Of a DNA stretch of 64,000 nt, positions 1 to 8,609 are shown piece after piece. The stretch is from Gracilibacillus orientalis (GTDB lineage: Bacteria; Bacillota; Bacilli; Bacillales; Amphibacillaceae). The notes under the pieces were generated by a model. The model searched no databases, was not told where the DNA came from, and worked only from the letters and a program-made list of their open reading frames with translations. The stretch is taken from assembly GCF_900114645.1 (NCBI RefSeq), contig NZ_FOTR01000001.1:620001-684000 (forward strand). The letters run 5' to 3'. Every line of letters starts with the position of its first letter. Within the stretch, counting starts at the first letter, position 1. The position numbers and the translations under genes were made by a program.

Positions 1-1268
1 TCTTCCCATAAATCCGCACCGTTTTTCAGTAACTCTTTTATCTCATCAGGTGTTAAATCCGGGTTGTGTTGTTTCATCAAACTAACTATCCCAGCACAGA
101 TTGGTGTCGCCATTGACGTACCCGACATGGTAAAGTAAAAATCTTCGACACGATTGGGTTTTTGCAGTTTATCAATATAAGAATTCGGTGAACGTAAGGA
201 TATAATATCTGCTCCAGGTGCAAGAATATCTGGTTTTACTTCACCGTAAATCGTTGGTCCTCTACTGGAGAAACTTGCTACGTCATCATCACTGCGCGTA
301 TCGGCTGTGTCACGATCATCTAATGCTCCCACGGTAATGACTCGATCACTGAGAGCTGGACTTGAAATGGTTTGTGGGTCAGGTCCACTATTACCAGCTG
401 CAACACAGACGGTAATACCACTTCTCCAAGCCTCTTCTGCGATTTGAACCAATGGATCCTGATCTTCTTCTCCATAATCCTGTGGTTGTGTCCCCAGAGA
501 CATACTTAAAATGTCAATCGGACTATCCGGATTATCTTCATTATATTGAATACACCATTCAACACCTTGCATGATCGTATCTAAGGAACCCGATCCCATA
601 TTATTTAATACTTTTACGCCTGCCACATTTGCTTCTGGAGCCGGTCCCATGTACTTCCCGGAAGAAGCGGATCCATTTCCGGCTACATCTCCGGCGCAAT
701 GCGTCCCATGACCATTATCATCATAAGGTTCAGACCGGCCATTAATAAAATCTACAAAATCAGTGATTCTTCCCGATAAATCCTGATGAGGATAGATACC
801 TGTATCAACAATCGCAACTTTAGTACCCTGTCCTGTTAACGTCGTATTATTTCGAACCACTTGTTTCGCGTTAGATGATTCAACCGCAACGTCTAATAAC
901 GCGTGAATTTCTTTATTCCCATAGACCTTCTTGACATGCTTACAATTTGATAACATCTCATCTAAACTGTCAGGAGTCATATCCGCTGAACAACAGGAAA
1001 TTCTGGAGTAATAGTTGTATAGTTTATTCTTTCGATGTTTTTTAGTAATCTGTCCTATTTGATAACACCCTGACTCATAAGCATCAGGATGAAACTGAAC
1101 AATAACCGACAACTTTTTCTTACGCTTTAACCTTTTTTCAAATAATCGATGCAAAAAGCACGGTGTATATTTAAAAGGATGATAAAGATTAACTAACTCA
1201 TTACGCAAAGGTCGATCTAATTGCTTTGCATGGTTACGCACCGTCTGAATCATAGAATACCCAAACAA
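1..1268 (-). CDS. aprX: AprX-type intracellular subtilisin-like serine protease (3' end cut by window edge)
   Basis: Read on the minus strand from a TTG at 1268, preceded by AGGGGATAAT; the next in-frame ATG is at 1253. About 422 codons are visible and the C-terminal end lies outside the window. The start FGYSMIQTVRNHAKQLDRPL matches B. subtilis AprX (about 442 aa) very closely from memory, so only some 20 residues should be missing. The S8 triad is visible: Asp in VDTGIYPH, His in NGHGTHCAGDVA and Ser in SGTSMATPICAG, with the oxyanion Asn in AAGNSGPD. There is no signal peptide, so it is cytoplasmic as in B. subtilis. The role is general peptide or protein turnover, with no clear link to the neighbouring sugar genes. 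The family and orthology are confident. Confidence 0.95.
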   Translation of the reverse strand, partial: MFGYSMIQTVRNHAKQLDRPLRNELVNLYHPFKYTPCFLHRLFEKRLKRKKKLSVIVQFHPDAYESGCYQIGQITKKHRKNKLYNYYSRISCCSADMTPDSLDEMLSNCKHVKKVYGNKEIHALLDVAVESSNAKQVVRNNTTLTGQGTKVAIVDTGIYPHQDLSGRITDFVDFINGRSEPYDDNGHGTHCAGDVAGNGSASSGKYMGPAPEANVAGVKVLNNMGSGSLDTIMQGVEWCIQYNEDNPDSPIDILSMSLGTQPQDYGEEDQDPLVQIAEEAWRSGITVCVAAGNSGPDPQTISSPALSDRVITVGALDDRDTADTRSDDDVASFSSRGPTIYGEVKPDILAPGADIISLRSPNSYIDKLQKPNRVEDFYFTMSGTSMATPICAGIVSLMKQHNPDLTPDEIKELLKNGADLWE

Positions 1269-1536
1269 ATTATCCCCTCATTTCTACTTTTCTTACACTC
1301 TATGAGGGAATGAAAGGTTTGGAATCCATGATTGTCCATGAATTGTCGAAAATAGGCGAATCGGAAAAGTGAGAGAATATATTCATACCTTTGCCACCTT
1401 CATTCCATTACCTTTTCAGCAATTTTCTAGATGTTTCTAGTAATATATTACATTCATTAATTTTCTTTATATTTATATACTATACTAAGTACAATATTTT
1501 TATTTCTTCTAATTAAATCAAAGAGAGGAGAACAAA

Positions 1537-3918
1537 ATGAGCAATAAAACTAGAATTGTCCGAAACCTTAATTTAAATTGGAAATTTCACAGAGGAGATG
1601 AACCGAAAGCATGGTATAAAGGGCATGACGATTCCGGCTGGCGGGACATTACTCTTCCTCATGATTGGTCTGTCGAAGAACCTTTTTCGAAGGAGCACTC
1701 CAGCGGGTCCGGTTACGTAGCTGGCGGTACAGGATGGTATAGAAAAAGGTTTACACTTTCCCCTGAATCAGAAGAAAAGAGAGTATATATTACCTTTGAA
1801 GGCATTTATAATCATTCCCAAGTCTGGTGCAATAGCTACTACATTGGAAAAAGACCGTATGGATATAGCACCTTTACATATGACATCACAGATTTCATCA
1901 CTTCTGAAGGAAACAATGTTATATCTGTAAAAGTTAATCATAAAGATGTTGCTGATTCCCGATGGTATACTGGTTCTGGAATTTATCGTGATGTTTACCT
2001 TACGATTACCGATCCCATTCATATTAATCAATATGGTGTATTCGTGACAACACCAGAAGTATCAGATGACAAGGCTACGGTAGCAGTTAACACCCAACTA
2101 ACCAATGAAACTAGTACACTTGAGAATATTCAAATAAAAAATACTCTCTTTGACCAAGATAGAAATGTGATCAGTATCTCTTCTGAAACAAAAGATATAT
2201 CAGGAGAATCAGGTTTAAATGTGGATCAATCGATAAATGTCATAGAACCTCATTTATGGTCACCAGATCATCCTTATCTCTATACTGTCTTAACCGAAAT
2301 TATTCATAACAATCAGGTTATCGATAATGTAACAACGATAACTGGGATTCGCTCCTTTGCCTTTGATCCGAGTAAAGGCTTCTTCCTAAACAATGAAAAC
2401 ATGAAAATAAAAGGCGTTTGTGTGCATCATGATGCAGGCGGATTAGGAGCAGCCGTACCACAAAAGGTATGGGTTCGTAGACTTAGAGCCTTAAAAAACA
2501 TGGGTTGCAATGCGATTAGGATGAGTCATAATCCGCCAGCACCAAACTTATTGGATTTATGTGACAGCATGGGCTTTCTGGTGATTGATGAAGCATTTGA
2601 CGAATGGGAAGGTGTGAAAAACAAATGGTCTACTGGGCACAATGTGTATCCACCTAAACATTATGGATACTATGAAGATTTCCCACAATGGAGCGAGACA
2701 GATTTGAAGGAAATGGTTTTAAGAGACAGAAACCACCCATCTATCATTTTATGGAGTATCGGGAATGAAATAGATTATCCTAATGATCCTTATTGTCATC
2801 CTTATTTTGAAGAAATGACAGGCAATAACGATGCAAATAAACCTGCCGCTGAAAGAGTCTATGACCCTAATAAACCGAATGCAGAAAGACTCACCACCAT
2901 CGCCAAACGACTAGTTCAATATGTAAAGGAATGTGATAATACAAGACCTGTTACATCCGCTTTAGCCTTTCCCGAACTGTCTAACCTGACTGGTTATGCT
3001 CAGGCCTTAGACGTCGTCGGCTACAATTATAAAGAACATTTATATGAAGATGTTCTTGAACAATACCCAGACCATGTGATTTATGGTAGTGAAAACAGCC
3101 CTAGTTTGGATGATTGGTTAAAAGTCAGAGACAACGAAGCAATCAGTGCTCAGTTTATCTGGACTGGTATCGATTATTTAGGAGAGGCAAAAGGGTGGCC
3201 TGTAAGAGCCGCTCAAGCTGGATTCTTAGACCTTGCAGGTAACAAAAAATCAAGCTTCTATTATCGTCAAAGTCTCTGGAGTAATGAATCAATGGTATTC
3301 TTGGCAGTAAAGCGGAAAAACGACGCAGAAGCAGAACGAAATTCCAGATGGATGGGTGACCCACATTGGAACTGGCAAGATGACGAGCAATTAGAGGTCT
3401 TTTGTTATACCAATTGCCCAGAAGCAGAATTATTTATCAATGATATCTCGTTAGGAACGAAAAAAATAACAGACATTGGCCATTATCTGAGCTGGAACGT
3501 AGCTTTCCAACATGGTGTATTAAAAGTAGTTGCCAAAGATCATAATGGCAAGGAACATACACATCAACTTGTTACTGCTTCAGAGCCTAAAACACTTAAT
3601 ATTGTGATAGACTATCCAGAATTAATAGCGGATGGCCAAGATATAACACACGTGGAAATGCAAATCACAGACGAGAACGGAAATCCAGTTTATCACGCAG
3701 ATAACCGAATGGAGCTTTCTATTGATGGTCCGGGGGAAATTATTGGAATGGAAAATGGGAATGCACAAGACCTGCAGAACTATAAAACGCATCGGAGAAA
3801 TGCTTACCACGGAAAATTAGTTGCATTTGTTCGTTCCAAAACAGCAGAAGGAATCATTCTTGTAACCGTAAAATCTGATGGTTTAGATACAACTCAAATT
3901 TCCATTCCAGTTCACTAA
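1537..3918 (+). CDS. Glycoside hydrolase family 2, beta-galactosidase-like (cytoplasmic)
   Basis: 793 aa, ATG preceded by GAGAGGAG. Domain order: N-terminal jelly-roll sugar-binding domain (about 1-170), Ig-like sandwich (175-285), TIM barrel (285-590), a DUF4982-like module (about 610-685) and a C-terminal Ig/Big-like domain. The acid/base Glu is in WSIGNEID (about residue 411) and the nucleophile Glu is in IYGSENSP (about 519). There is no signal peptide, so it would act on imported oligosaccharides. It lies convergent to the GH30/ABC importer operon at 4.4-9.9 kb, and a beta-galactosidase fits the beta-galactan substrate inferred there. The GH2 family is certain; the exact sugar (galactose rather than, for example, arabinopyranose) is inferred. 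No operator like the one upstream of GH30 was found before it. Confidence 0.9.
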   Translation: MSNKTRIVRNLNLNWKFHRGDEPKAWYKGHDDSGWRDITLPHDWSVEEPFSKEHSSGSGYVAGGTGWYRKRFTLSPESEEKRVYITFEGIYNHSQVWCNSYYIGKRPYGYSTFTYDITDFITSEGNNVISVKVNHKDVADSRWYTGSGIYRDVYLTITDPIHINQYGVFVTTPEVSDDKATVAVNTQLTNETSTLENIQIKNTLFDQDRNVISISSETKDISGESGLNVDQSINVIEPHLWSPDHPYLYTVLTEIIHNNQVIDNVTTITGIRSFAFDPSKGFFLNNENMKIKGVCVHHDAGGLGAAVPQKVWVRRLRALKNMGCNAIRMSHNPPAPNLLDLCDSMGFLVIDEAFDEWEGVKNKWSTGHNVYPPKHYGYYEDFPQWSETDLKEMVLRDRNHPSIILWSIGNEIDYPNDPYCHPYFEEMTGNNDANKPAAERVYDPNKPNAERLTTIAKRLVQYVKECDNTRPVTSALAFPELSNLTGYAQALDVVGYNYKEHLYEDVLEQYPDHVIYGSENSPSLDDWLKVRDNEAISAQFIWTGIDYLGEAKGWPVRAAQAGFLDLAGNKKSSFYYRQSLWSNESMVFLAVKRKNDAEAERNSRWMGDPHWNWQDDEQLEVFCYTNCPEAELFINDISLGTKKITDIGHYLSWNVAFQHGVLKVVAKDHNGKEHTHQLVTASEPKTLNIVIDYPELIADGQDITHVEMQITDENGNPVYHADNRMELSIDGPGEIIGMENGNAQDLQNYKTHRRNAYHGKLVAFVRSKTAEGIILVTVKSDGLDTTQISIPVH

Positions 3919-3927
3919 TTAACTTAT

Positions 3928-3976
3928 AAACAACAAATCACAGCACATATTTGCTGGATTTGTTGTTTATTTTTTT
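3928..3976 (+). terminator. Rho-independent terminator of the GH2 gene
   Basis: Perfect 12-bp inverted repeat AAACAACAAATC (3928-3939) / GATTTGTTGTTT (3957-3968) followed by a T run, starting 10 bp after the GH2 stop codon. Confidence 0.85.
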
Positions 3977-3986
3977 AAAAGTCATT

Positions 3987-4343
3987 GCGCAGGCTACGAC
4001 TTATCATTTATATAACAAATCTATTGTGTATTCCTTTAGATTTGTTGATTATCTTTATTTTTGTGACAAATCTTTAGCGACTTGTTTTAGATTTGTCAGT
4101 TATATTCATTTTTGTGACAAATCTTTAGCCTCTCCCTTTAGATTTGTCAGTTATATTCATTTTTGTGACAAATCTTTAGCCTCTCCCTTTAGATTTGTCA
4201 GTTATATTCATTTTTGTGACAAATCTTTAGCCTCTCCCTTTAGATTTGTCAGTTATATCGATTTATGCAACAAATATTCGCTTACTCTTCTTAGATTTGA
4301 TGTATATAATCTGATACAACAAAAAGCATACCTTTTATTTAAT
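3987..4343. repeat. 51-bp tandem repeat array, each unit carrying a 10-bp palindrome
   Basis: The word AGATTT recurs at 4038, 4089, 4140, 4191, 4242 and 4293, an exact 51-bp period. Three central units are essentially identical and the flanking units (from about 3987 and after 4293) are degenerate. Within a unit AGATTTGTCA and TGACAAATCT form a perfect 10-bp inverted repeat around a 16-nt AT-rich loop, followed by TTTAGCCTCTCCC. Because 51 is divisible by 3 the array is open as a 134-codon frame on the plus strand, but that frame starts inside the GH2 terminator and encodes only the repeat, so I do not call it a gene. The array sits between convergent genes. Confidence 0.9.
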
Positions 4344-4356
4344 AGGTATGCTTAAT
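4321..4356 (-). terminator. Terminator of the GH30/ABC/yesL operon
   Basis: Inverted repeat GCATACCT (4326-4333) / AGGTATGC (4344-4351). Read on the minus strand it is followed by TTTTTG. It lies just past the yesL stop and is probably also usable in the plus direction. Confidence 0.8.
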
Positions 4357-4388
4357 TACTATAATTAAAGTGTTACAAGTTCGAAAAA

Positions 4389-5027
4389 TTAAGCTGGCTC
4401 AGCCATCCTATTGTTTTTCACTTCCACTTTCTCAAAAGCAACATATGTAAAGCGCATAATCAGCAAACTTAATACACTGCCCGAGAAAAATAAAAAGAGA
4501 ATCGAAAATGAAACAGTTACATAGTAGACAACAAAAGTCACAAACGCCATATAAATAGTTCGAACCGGATAAGAAGCTCCAATAATAAAGGCATATTTAA
4601 AACATTCCATTAACCTGATATCATAATGGACATATACGGGAAAAACAAAAAATGTCACCATGAGATAGTAAAATGAAACGGGTATTAACAATAGCAACAT
4701 TACCATTTGAAATGGTCCACTCGAATTTTTGACTAACATATAATCTAAATATAATATTACTCCACCTATGGCACTTATATACCCTAAGATATTTGCCTTT
4801 AATAAATGTCTTTTGAATAAATCTAAAAAGGTTTTAAAAATCTGTTCATCTGCATTTCCTTTAATCCAATGCCTCACCATACTAAACATTGCCACTGTTG
4901 CTGGAAAAAATCCTACAAAACCTGCTCCTATAACAGTAAAAAAAATCCATAGTAAATTCAGTAAACTTAATCGCATGACCCACTCTGAAAATTTATAAAT
5001 AAATGTATTTCCAAACGCATTCACCAT
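4389..5027 (-). CDS. yesL: YesL-like DUF624 membrane protein
   Basis: 212 aa with about five hydrophobic segments and the conserved DUF624 start, a NLLWIFFT segment followed by GFFPATVAMFSMVR. YesL-type proteins of unknown biochemical role are encoded with carbohydrate ABC importers in Bacillus, where they are thought to aid transport or sensing. Here it is the last gene after two permeases, separated from the upstream permease by a 97-bp gap that holds a stem-loop (5063-5106). The ATG follows AAAGGTTGATAA. The family call is confident; the function is unknown. Confidence 0.85.
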   Translation of the reverse strand: MVNAFGNTFIYKFSEWVMRLSLLNLLWIFFTVIGAGFVGFFPATVAMFSMVRHWIKGNADEQIFKTFLDLFKRHLLKANILGYISAIGGVILYLDYMLVKNSSGPFQMVMLLLLIPVSFYYLMVTFFVFPVYVHYDIRLMECFKYAFIIGASYPVRTIYMAFVTFVVYYVTVSFSILFLFFSGSVLSLLIMRFTYVAFEKVEVKNNRMAEPA

Positions 5028-5062
5028 TTATCAACCTTTCTTTTTTACAATATAGAAAGAGG

Positions 5063-5106
5063 TCCCACAGGAATCTCTGCTAGTGTTAATTAATGTTTCT
5101 GTGGGA
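5063..5106 (-). other. Intercistronic stem-loop
   Basis: TCCCACAG (5063-5070) / CTGTGGGA (5099-5106) around a 28-nt loop, between the permease and yesL. There is no clean T run on the minus strand, so an mRNA-stability or partial-termination element is more likely than a full terminator. Confidence 0.6.
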
Positions 5107-5124
5107 AGATCTTCTAGTCCGTCC

Positions 5125-5955
5125 TTAACTTTTTACAGCTCCTGCTACCCCTTCAATAAAGTAACGTTGCATGATGATGAAAATAATCATTACTGGTAAA
5201 AGGGATATAGTTGCGCCTGCTGCCATACCGGAGAAATCAACTGCATACGTTTGAACAAAGCTTTGCATCCCTACTGCTAATGTTCTCAACTCAGGTTTGC
5301 TAATCGTTAATACGAGAGGTACTAAGAAAGAACTCCACGTCCAAATAAATTGCATAATCGCAGTCGTTGCGACGATTGGCATACTTAACGGTAACATCAC
5401 TTTACTGAAAACTGTTAAAAACCCAGCACCATCAATTTCGGCTGCTTCTTCAATCGATTTGGGCAAATTGGCAAAGAAAGAAGCAAACATTAAAATAAAC
5501 AAAACATGAGCACCAGAAGCCTCTGCCACAATGATACCAAGAATTGAATCAGACAGACCCATGTTACTTACTAACTTGAATAATGGTATGATCGTGTAGC
5601 CTTTAGGTATAAACATAATAGCTACTACACATATCATAATTATCTTTTTCCCTGGGAAATCAATACGTCCTAATGCATAGCCCGTTAGTGCTGATAGAAA
5701 AATAACAATCACAACTGTTGCCACTGTGAAAATTATGGTGTTGAGGAAGTATCCTGAAAAGTTTGCTGTATGCCAAGCATTTGTGTAATTTTCCCATTGA
5801 AATTCTTCCGGAATAAGTGCCGTACCACTGGTCAGGAATTCCTGATTTGTTTTTAATGAAGAAAACACCATCCATACAAATGGATATATCCAAACGATCC
5901 CGAAAAGAATTAATAATACATGTATAACAAGGCGTGCTGATTTGGTTGAAATCAT
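5125..5955 (-). CDS. Carbohydrate ABC transporter permease (MalG/AraQ type)
   Basis: 276 aa with six predicted membrane segments and the EAA loop EEAAEIDGAGFLTVFSKVML that docks the ATPase. This is the CUT1 family, second permease of the pair; its start overlaps the end of the upstream permease by 4 bp (ATGA), so they are translationally coupled. The ATG follows AAAGGTGGTGTGAAAGT. No ATPase gene is in the operon, which is usual for CUT1 systems sharing an MsmK-type ATPase. The substrate is inferred from the GH30 neighbour, not from the sequence. Confidence 0.92.
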   Translation of the reverse strand: MISTKSARLVIHVLLILFGIVWIYPFVWMVFSSLKTNQEFLTSGTALIPEEFQWENYTNAWHTANFSGYFLNTIIFTVATVVIVIFLSALTGYALGRIDFPGKKIIMICVVAIMFIPKGYTIIPLFKLVSNMGLSDSILGIIVAEASGAHVLFILMFASFFANLPKSIEEAAEIDGAGFLTVFSKVMLPLSMPIVATTAIMQFIWTWSSFLVPLVLTISKPELRTLAVGMQSFVQTYAVDFSGMAAGATISLLPVMIIFIIMQRYFIEGVAGAVKS

Positions 5956-6941
5956 ACTTTCACACCACCTTTCCTTCTTTTATTTCCTCTTAGGTTAGTG
6001 ATCTGTTTACCAAAGGAAGCAGCACCAAATATCATACTTATAACAAAGGTAAATAAACCTAATAAAACACCCGCCGCAGAAGCATAACCCATTCGCACCT
6101 GACCACCACCAAGCTGGCTTGAAAAGGCAAAATTATAAATAAATAGATCCATCGTTTCTGTCGCAAAGTTTGGTCCACCATTTGTTAGTGTTTTAACTAA
6201 GTCAAATGCATTGATACCACTTACTAGCGATAACAGAATAATAACCGCGGCCATTGGTTTTAGTAATGGTAATGTAACGTGTCTTAAAGTAGACCAAAAT
6301 CCTGCTCCATCAAGTTGTGCCGATTCATATAATTCATTAGGAATCGATTGCAACCCTGCCAGCCAATAAACCATGTTAATCCCAAGACCTTTCCATGATC
6401 CAATCACAATAAGAATAATTACAGCAAAGAAAGGGTCTGTTAACCAAGGAATCGGTTTATCGATCAAATTAACATTTAAAAGAATCTGGTTGACAAACCC
6501 ATTAATTCCGAAGATATTCCCCATAATTATTCCGACTATTGCCGTAGTCGTAACTACCGGAAGGAAGTATATCGCTCGATAAAAGCCTTTACCGTTCAGC
6601 TTTTGGTCATTTAATATAATGGCTAGAATTAACGCACCACCAACTCCCAATATGGTTGTACCTAAAATATAGTAAATTGAGACTAAAGCTGAATTCCAGA
6701 ACCTCGGTGAAGTTAATAGCTGCTGGTAATTCCCTAAACCAACAAAATCATCCAATGGTCCAATTCCAGTCCATTCATAAAAGGAATACACATAACTCAT
6801 TACGATTGGATATGCTGAGAAAACAAAAAACACAATAATTTGCGGCACAAGAAATATATATGCCCACATTGCTTTTTTCTTTTTTAATGTTTTTAGCTTT
6901 GTATTTGAGTCCGACTTACCATTAATATTATTTTTAGACAA
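5952..6941 (-). CDS. Carbohydrate ABC transporter permease (MalF/LacF type)
   Basis: About 329 aa. I choose the TTG at 6941 (SKNNINGKSD) because AAAGGGTGAG sits 6 nt before it; an ATG at 6965 has no good site. A charged Lys-rich N-terminus precedes six membrane segments, with the EAA loop NELYESAQLDGAGFWSTLRH. It is the first permease of a CUT1 oligosaccharide importer, coupled to the next permease by overlap. A strong intercistronic hairpin separates it from the binding-protein gene, a common arrangement that lets the binding protein be made in excess. Confidence 0.9.
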   Translation of the reverse strand: MSKNNINGKSDSNTKLKTLKKKKAMWAYIFLVPQIIVFFVFSAYPIVMSYVYSFYEWTGIGPLDDFVGLGNYQQLLTSPRFWNSALVSIYYILGTTILGVGGALILAIILNDQKLNGKGFYRAIYFLPVVTTTAIVGIIMGNIFGINGFVNQILLNVNLIDKPIPWLTDPFFAVIILIVIGSWKGLGINMVYWLAGLQSIPNELYESAQLDGAGFWSTLRHVTLPLLKPMAAVIILLSLVSGINAFDLVKTLTNGGPNFATETMDLFIYNFAFSSQLGGGQVRMGYASAAGVLLGLFTFVISMIFGAASFGKQITNLRGNKRRKGGVKV

Positions 6942-6983
6942 AATCTTCTCACCCTTTATAACCATTTTTTTACAGAAAAGGAT

Positions 6984-7021
6984 AAATTACTATAGTCCGC
7001 TAAACTAGACTATAGTAATTT
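6984..7021 (-). other. Intercistronic hairpin between binding protein and permease genes
   Basis: Perfect 14-bp inverted repeat AAATTACTATAGTC (6984-6997) / GACTATAGTAATTT (7008-7021) directly after the binding-protein stop codon. Such hairpins protect upstream mRNA or partly terminate transcription, giving excess binding protein. Confidence 0.8.
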
Positions 7022-7030
7022 ATGTTGTAC

Positions 7031-8467
7031 TTACCTTAGCTCGTCATATTTATCTATTGTATAAGGTGCTAAAGGTTCCCAGTTCGGATATATATAATCA
7101 TCCTGAGAAACTTCCGGAAATTCATCCAGTGTTTCTAAGAAAGCATCTTTCATATCTTGGTCTATCTTTTCTATTTCAGCTTCCAGATCATTAATGTTGC
7201 CTGTAATATAGCCAACTACCACATCACCAATACCGCCAACTTCTAATTTATTTCTGTAAGCCTTGTTAAATTCAACTACTTCAGGGTTAAATTCCGCTGG
7301 TTTCGGTACCGGAATCGCCAGTTCATTTTCTAATTCCATAATGTCATTATATTGTTCAAATGGTGGCTCACCACCAACTTCCTTTTTAGCTGGTAGCCCC
7401 GCACCTGTATTCACATAAACGACTTCGTGAAGATGTTCAAGTGAGTATTCTAAAAATGTTTTCACTTCTTCCTCATGTTCTGTTTCGTTATCAACTCGGA
7501 TACTGGTCGCTTCTGATCCAGCATGGAAATAGTATGGATTACCATCCTTAGTAGGAAGTGGAGCTACTCCCCAGTTTTCAAACTCTGATTCAACAAATAG
7601 CTGTCTTCCTACCCAGTCACCACTCCATAGAAAAGCACTTTGACCGACTGAAAAAGTTGCTTCTGCTTCACCTAAGCCAATCTCAACACTTTGAGGCGCC
7701 ATAAGTCCTTCATCTAGCAAGTCTTTTAAAAATTTTGCACTTTCAACTTTACCTTCTGACAATACTTGCGGAACACCTTCTTTATAATTTTCTTGCCAAG
7801 GTACTTCCGGTGTAATTGCTGTTCCCATCATCGATACTAGCTGCTCATTCGCCCAACCAGGATTATTCCACACGATTGGATAAACAGCACCACTCGATTC
7901 ATCTATAATCCTTTGACCAAGCTCCTTAAACTCTTCCCATGACGCAGGAATATCATCTTCCGTTAAACCTAACATGTCAAAAACATCTTTATTATAATAC
8001 ATGATCATTGCTTTACTTCTTGGTGATGCCAATGGAAATCCGTATACGGAACCGTCAGCGGTAGTCCCATTTTCAAACCACGTACCTTCCTGGAACTGAT
8101 CTTTTACATCATCGGTAAATATTTCATCCAGATTTTTCACCGCATCTACCTCCATTAATTCAGCCAATTCCACTATATTAGTCCACATATCAGGAAGATC
8201 TCCTTCTGAAAGAGCGGTACGAAGTTGGGTCTCTGGTTCCGGAACTTCTTGTTTTTCAATTTTTATTCCTGGATGTTCTGCTTCAAATTGTTCAATTAAA
8301 TCTTCAAATCCACCTCTAAGTTCTGGATATCTGTTCCAAAATGTCAGTGTAACAACATCGTCATTTTCCTCTTCACTGTCACCTTCTGTTTCTTCATCAG
8401 AGTTACAAGCACTAAGTATTAATAAAACTGTCATCAAACTAAAAATGAACCAACTTATTTTTTTCAT
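7031..8467 (-). CDS. Extracellular sugar-binding lipoprotein of an ABC importer
   Basis: 478 aa from the ATG at 8467, chosen because GGGGGAAA lies 5 nt upstream; an in-frame ATG at 8503 has no site. Lipoprotein signal with lipobox LILSAC, then a Glu/Asp-rich linker and a family-1 solute-binding fold (LTFWNRYPELRGGFEDLIEQ; the GDWVGRQLF region near the middle). The very acidic mature protein fits a halotolerant host. It probably delivers galactan-type oligosaccharides to the permeases downstream; the substrate is inferred only from the LacI-controlled GH30 and GH2 neighbours. Confidence 0.92.
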   Translation of the reverse strand: MKKISWFIFSLMTVLLILSACNSDEETEGDSEEENDDVVTLTFWNRYPELRGGFEDLIEQFEAEHPGIKIEKQEVPEPETQLRTALSEGDLPDMWTNIVELAELMEVDAVKNLDEIFTDDVKDQFQEGTWFENGTTADGSVYGFPLASPRSKAMIMYYNKDVFDMLGLTEDDIPASWEEFKELGQRIIDESSGAVYPIVWNNPGWANEQLVSMMGTAITPEVPWQENYKEGVPQVLSEGKVESAKFLKDLLDEGLMAPQSVEIGLGEAEATFSVGQSAFLWSGDWVGRQLFVESEFENWGVAPLPTKDGNPYYFHAGSEATSIRVDNETEHEEEVKTFLEYSLEHLHEVVYVNTGAGLPAKKEVGGEPPFEQYNDIMELENELAIPVPKPAEFNPEVVEFNKAYRNKLEVGGIGDVVVGYITGNINDLEAEIEKIDQDMKDAFLETLDEFPEVSQDDYIYPNWEPLAPYTIDKYDELR

Positions 8468-8609
8468 TGACGTTTCCCCCATTATTAGATTTGATAAATA
8501 CATGAAACTTGTTTTTTATGAAAATGACAGCATCACCTCCTTATTGATACAGACACATTCAATGTGCTGTCTTTACGATAAAGTGAGACTTCACCCCCAT
8601 CTCTTTGAT
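8468..8609 (-). other. GH30-binding protein intergenic: hairpin, repeated motif and unused Shine-Dalgarno
   Basis: Contains ATAAAGTGAGACTTC (8578-8592), also found after lacI at about 11436, a short hairpin ACAGACACATT/AATGTGCTGT (8550-8570), and on the minus strand a perfect AAGGAGGTGATG (8542-8531) with no convincing gene behind it: the ATG inside it gives only five codons. The real binding-protein start uses a separate site at about 8473-8480. Confidence 0.5.

Noticed and set aside
3987-4343. CRISPR array
   Set aside because: No distinct spacers: the entire 51-bp unit is conserved, and there are no cas genes.
3951-4355. 134-codon open frame with a repeated FRFVSYIHFCDKS unit
   Set aside because: Starts with TTG inside the GH2 terminator, has no ribosome-binding site, and is open only because the 51-bp repeat is divisible by three.
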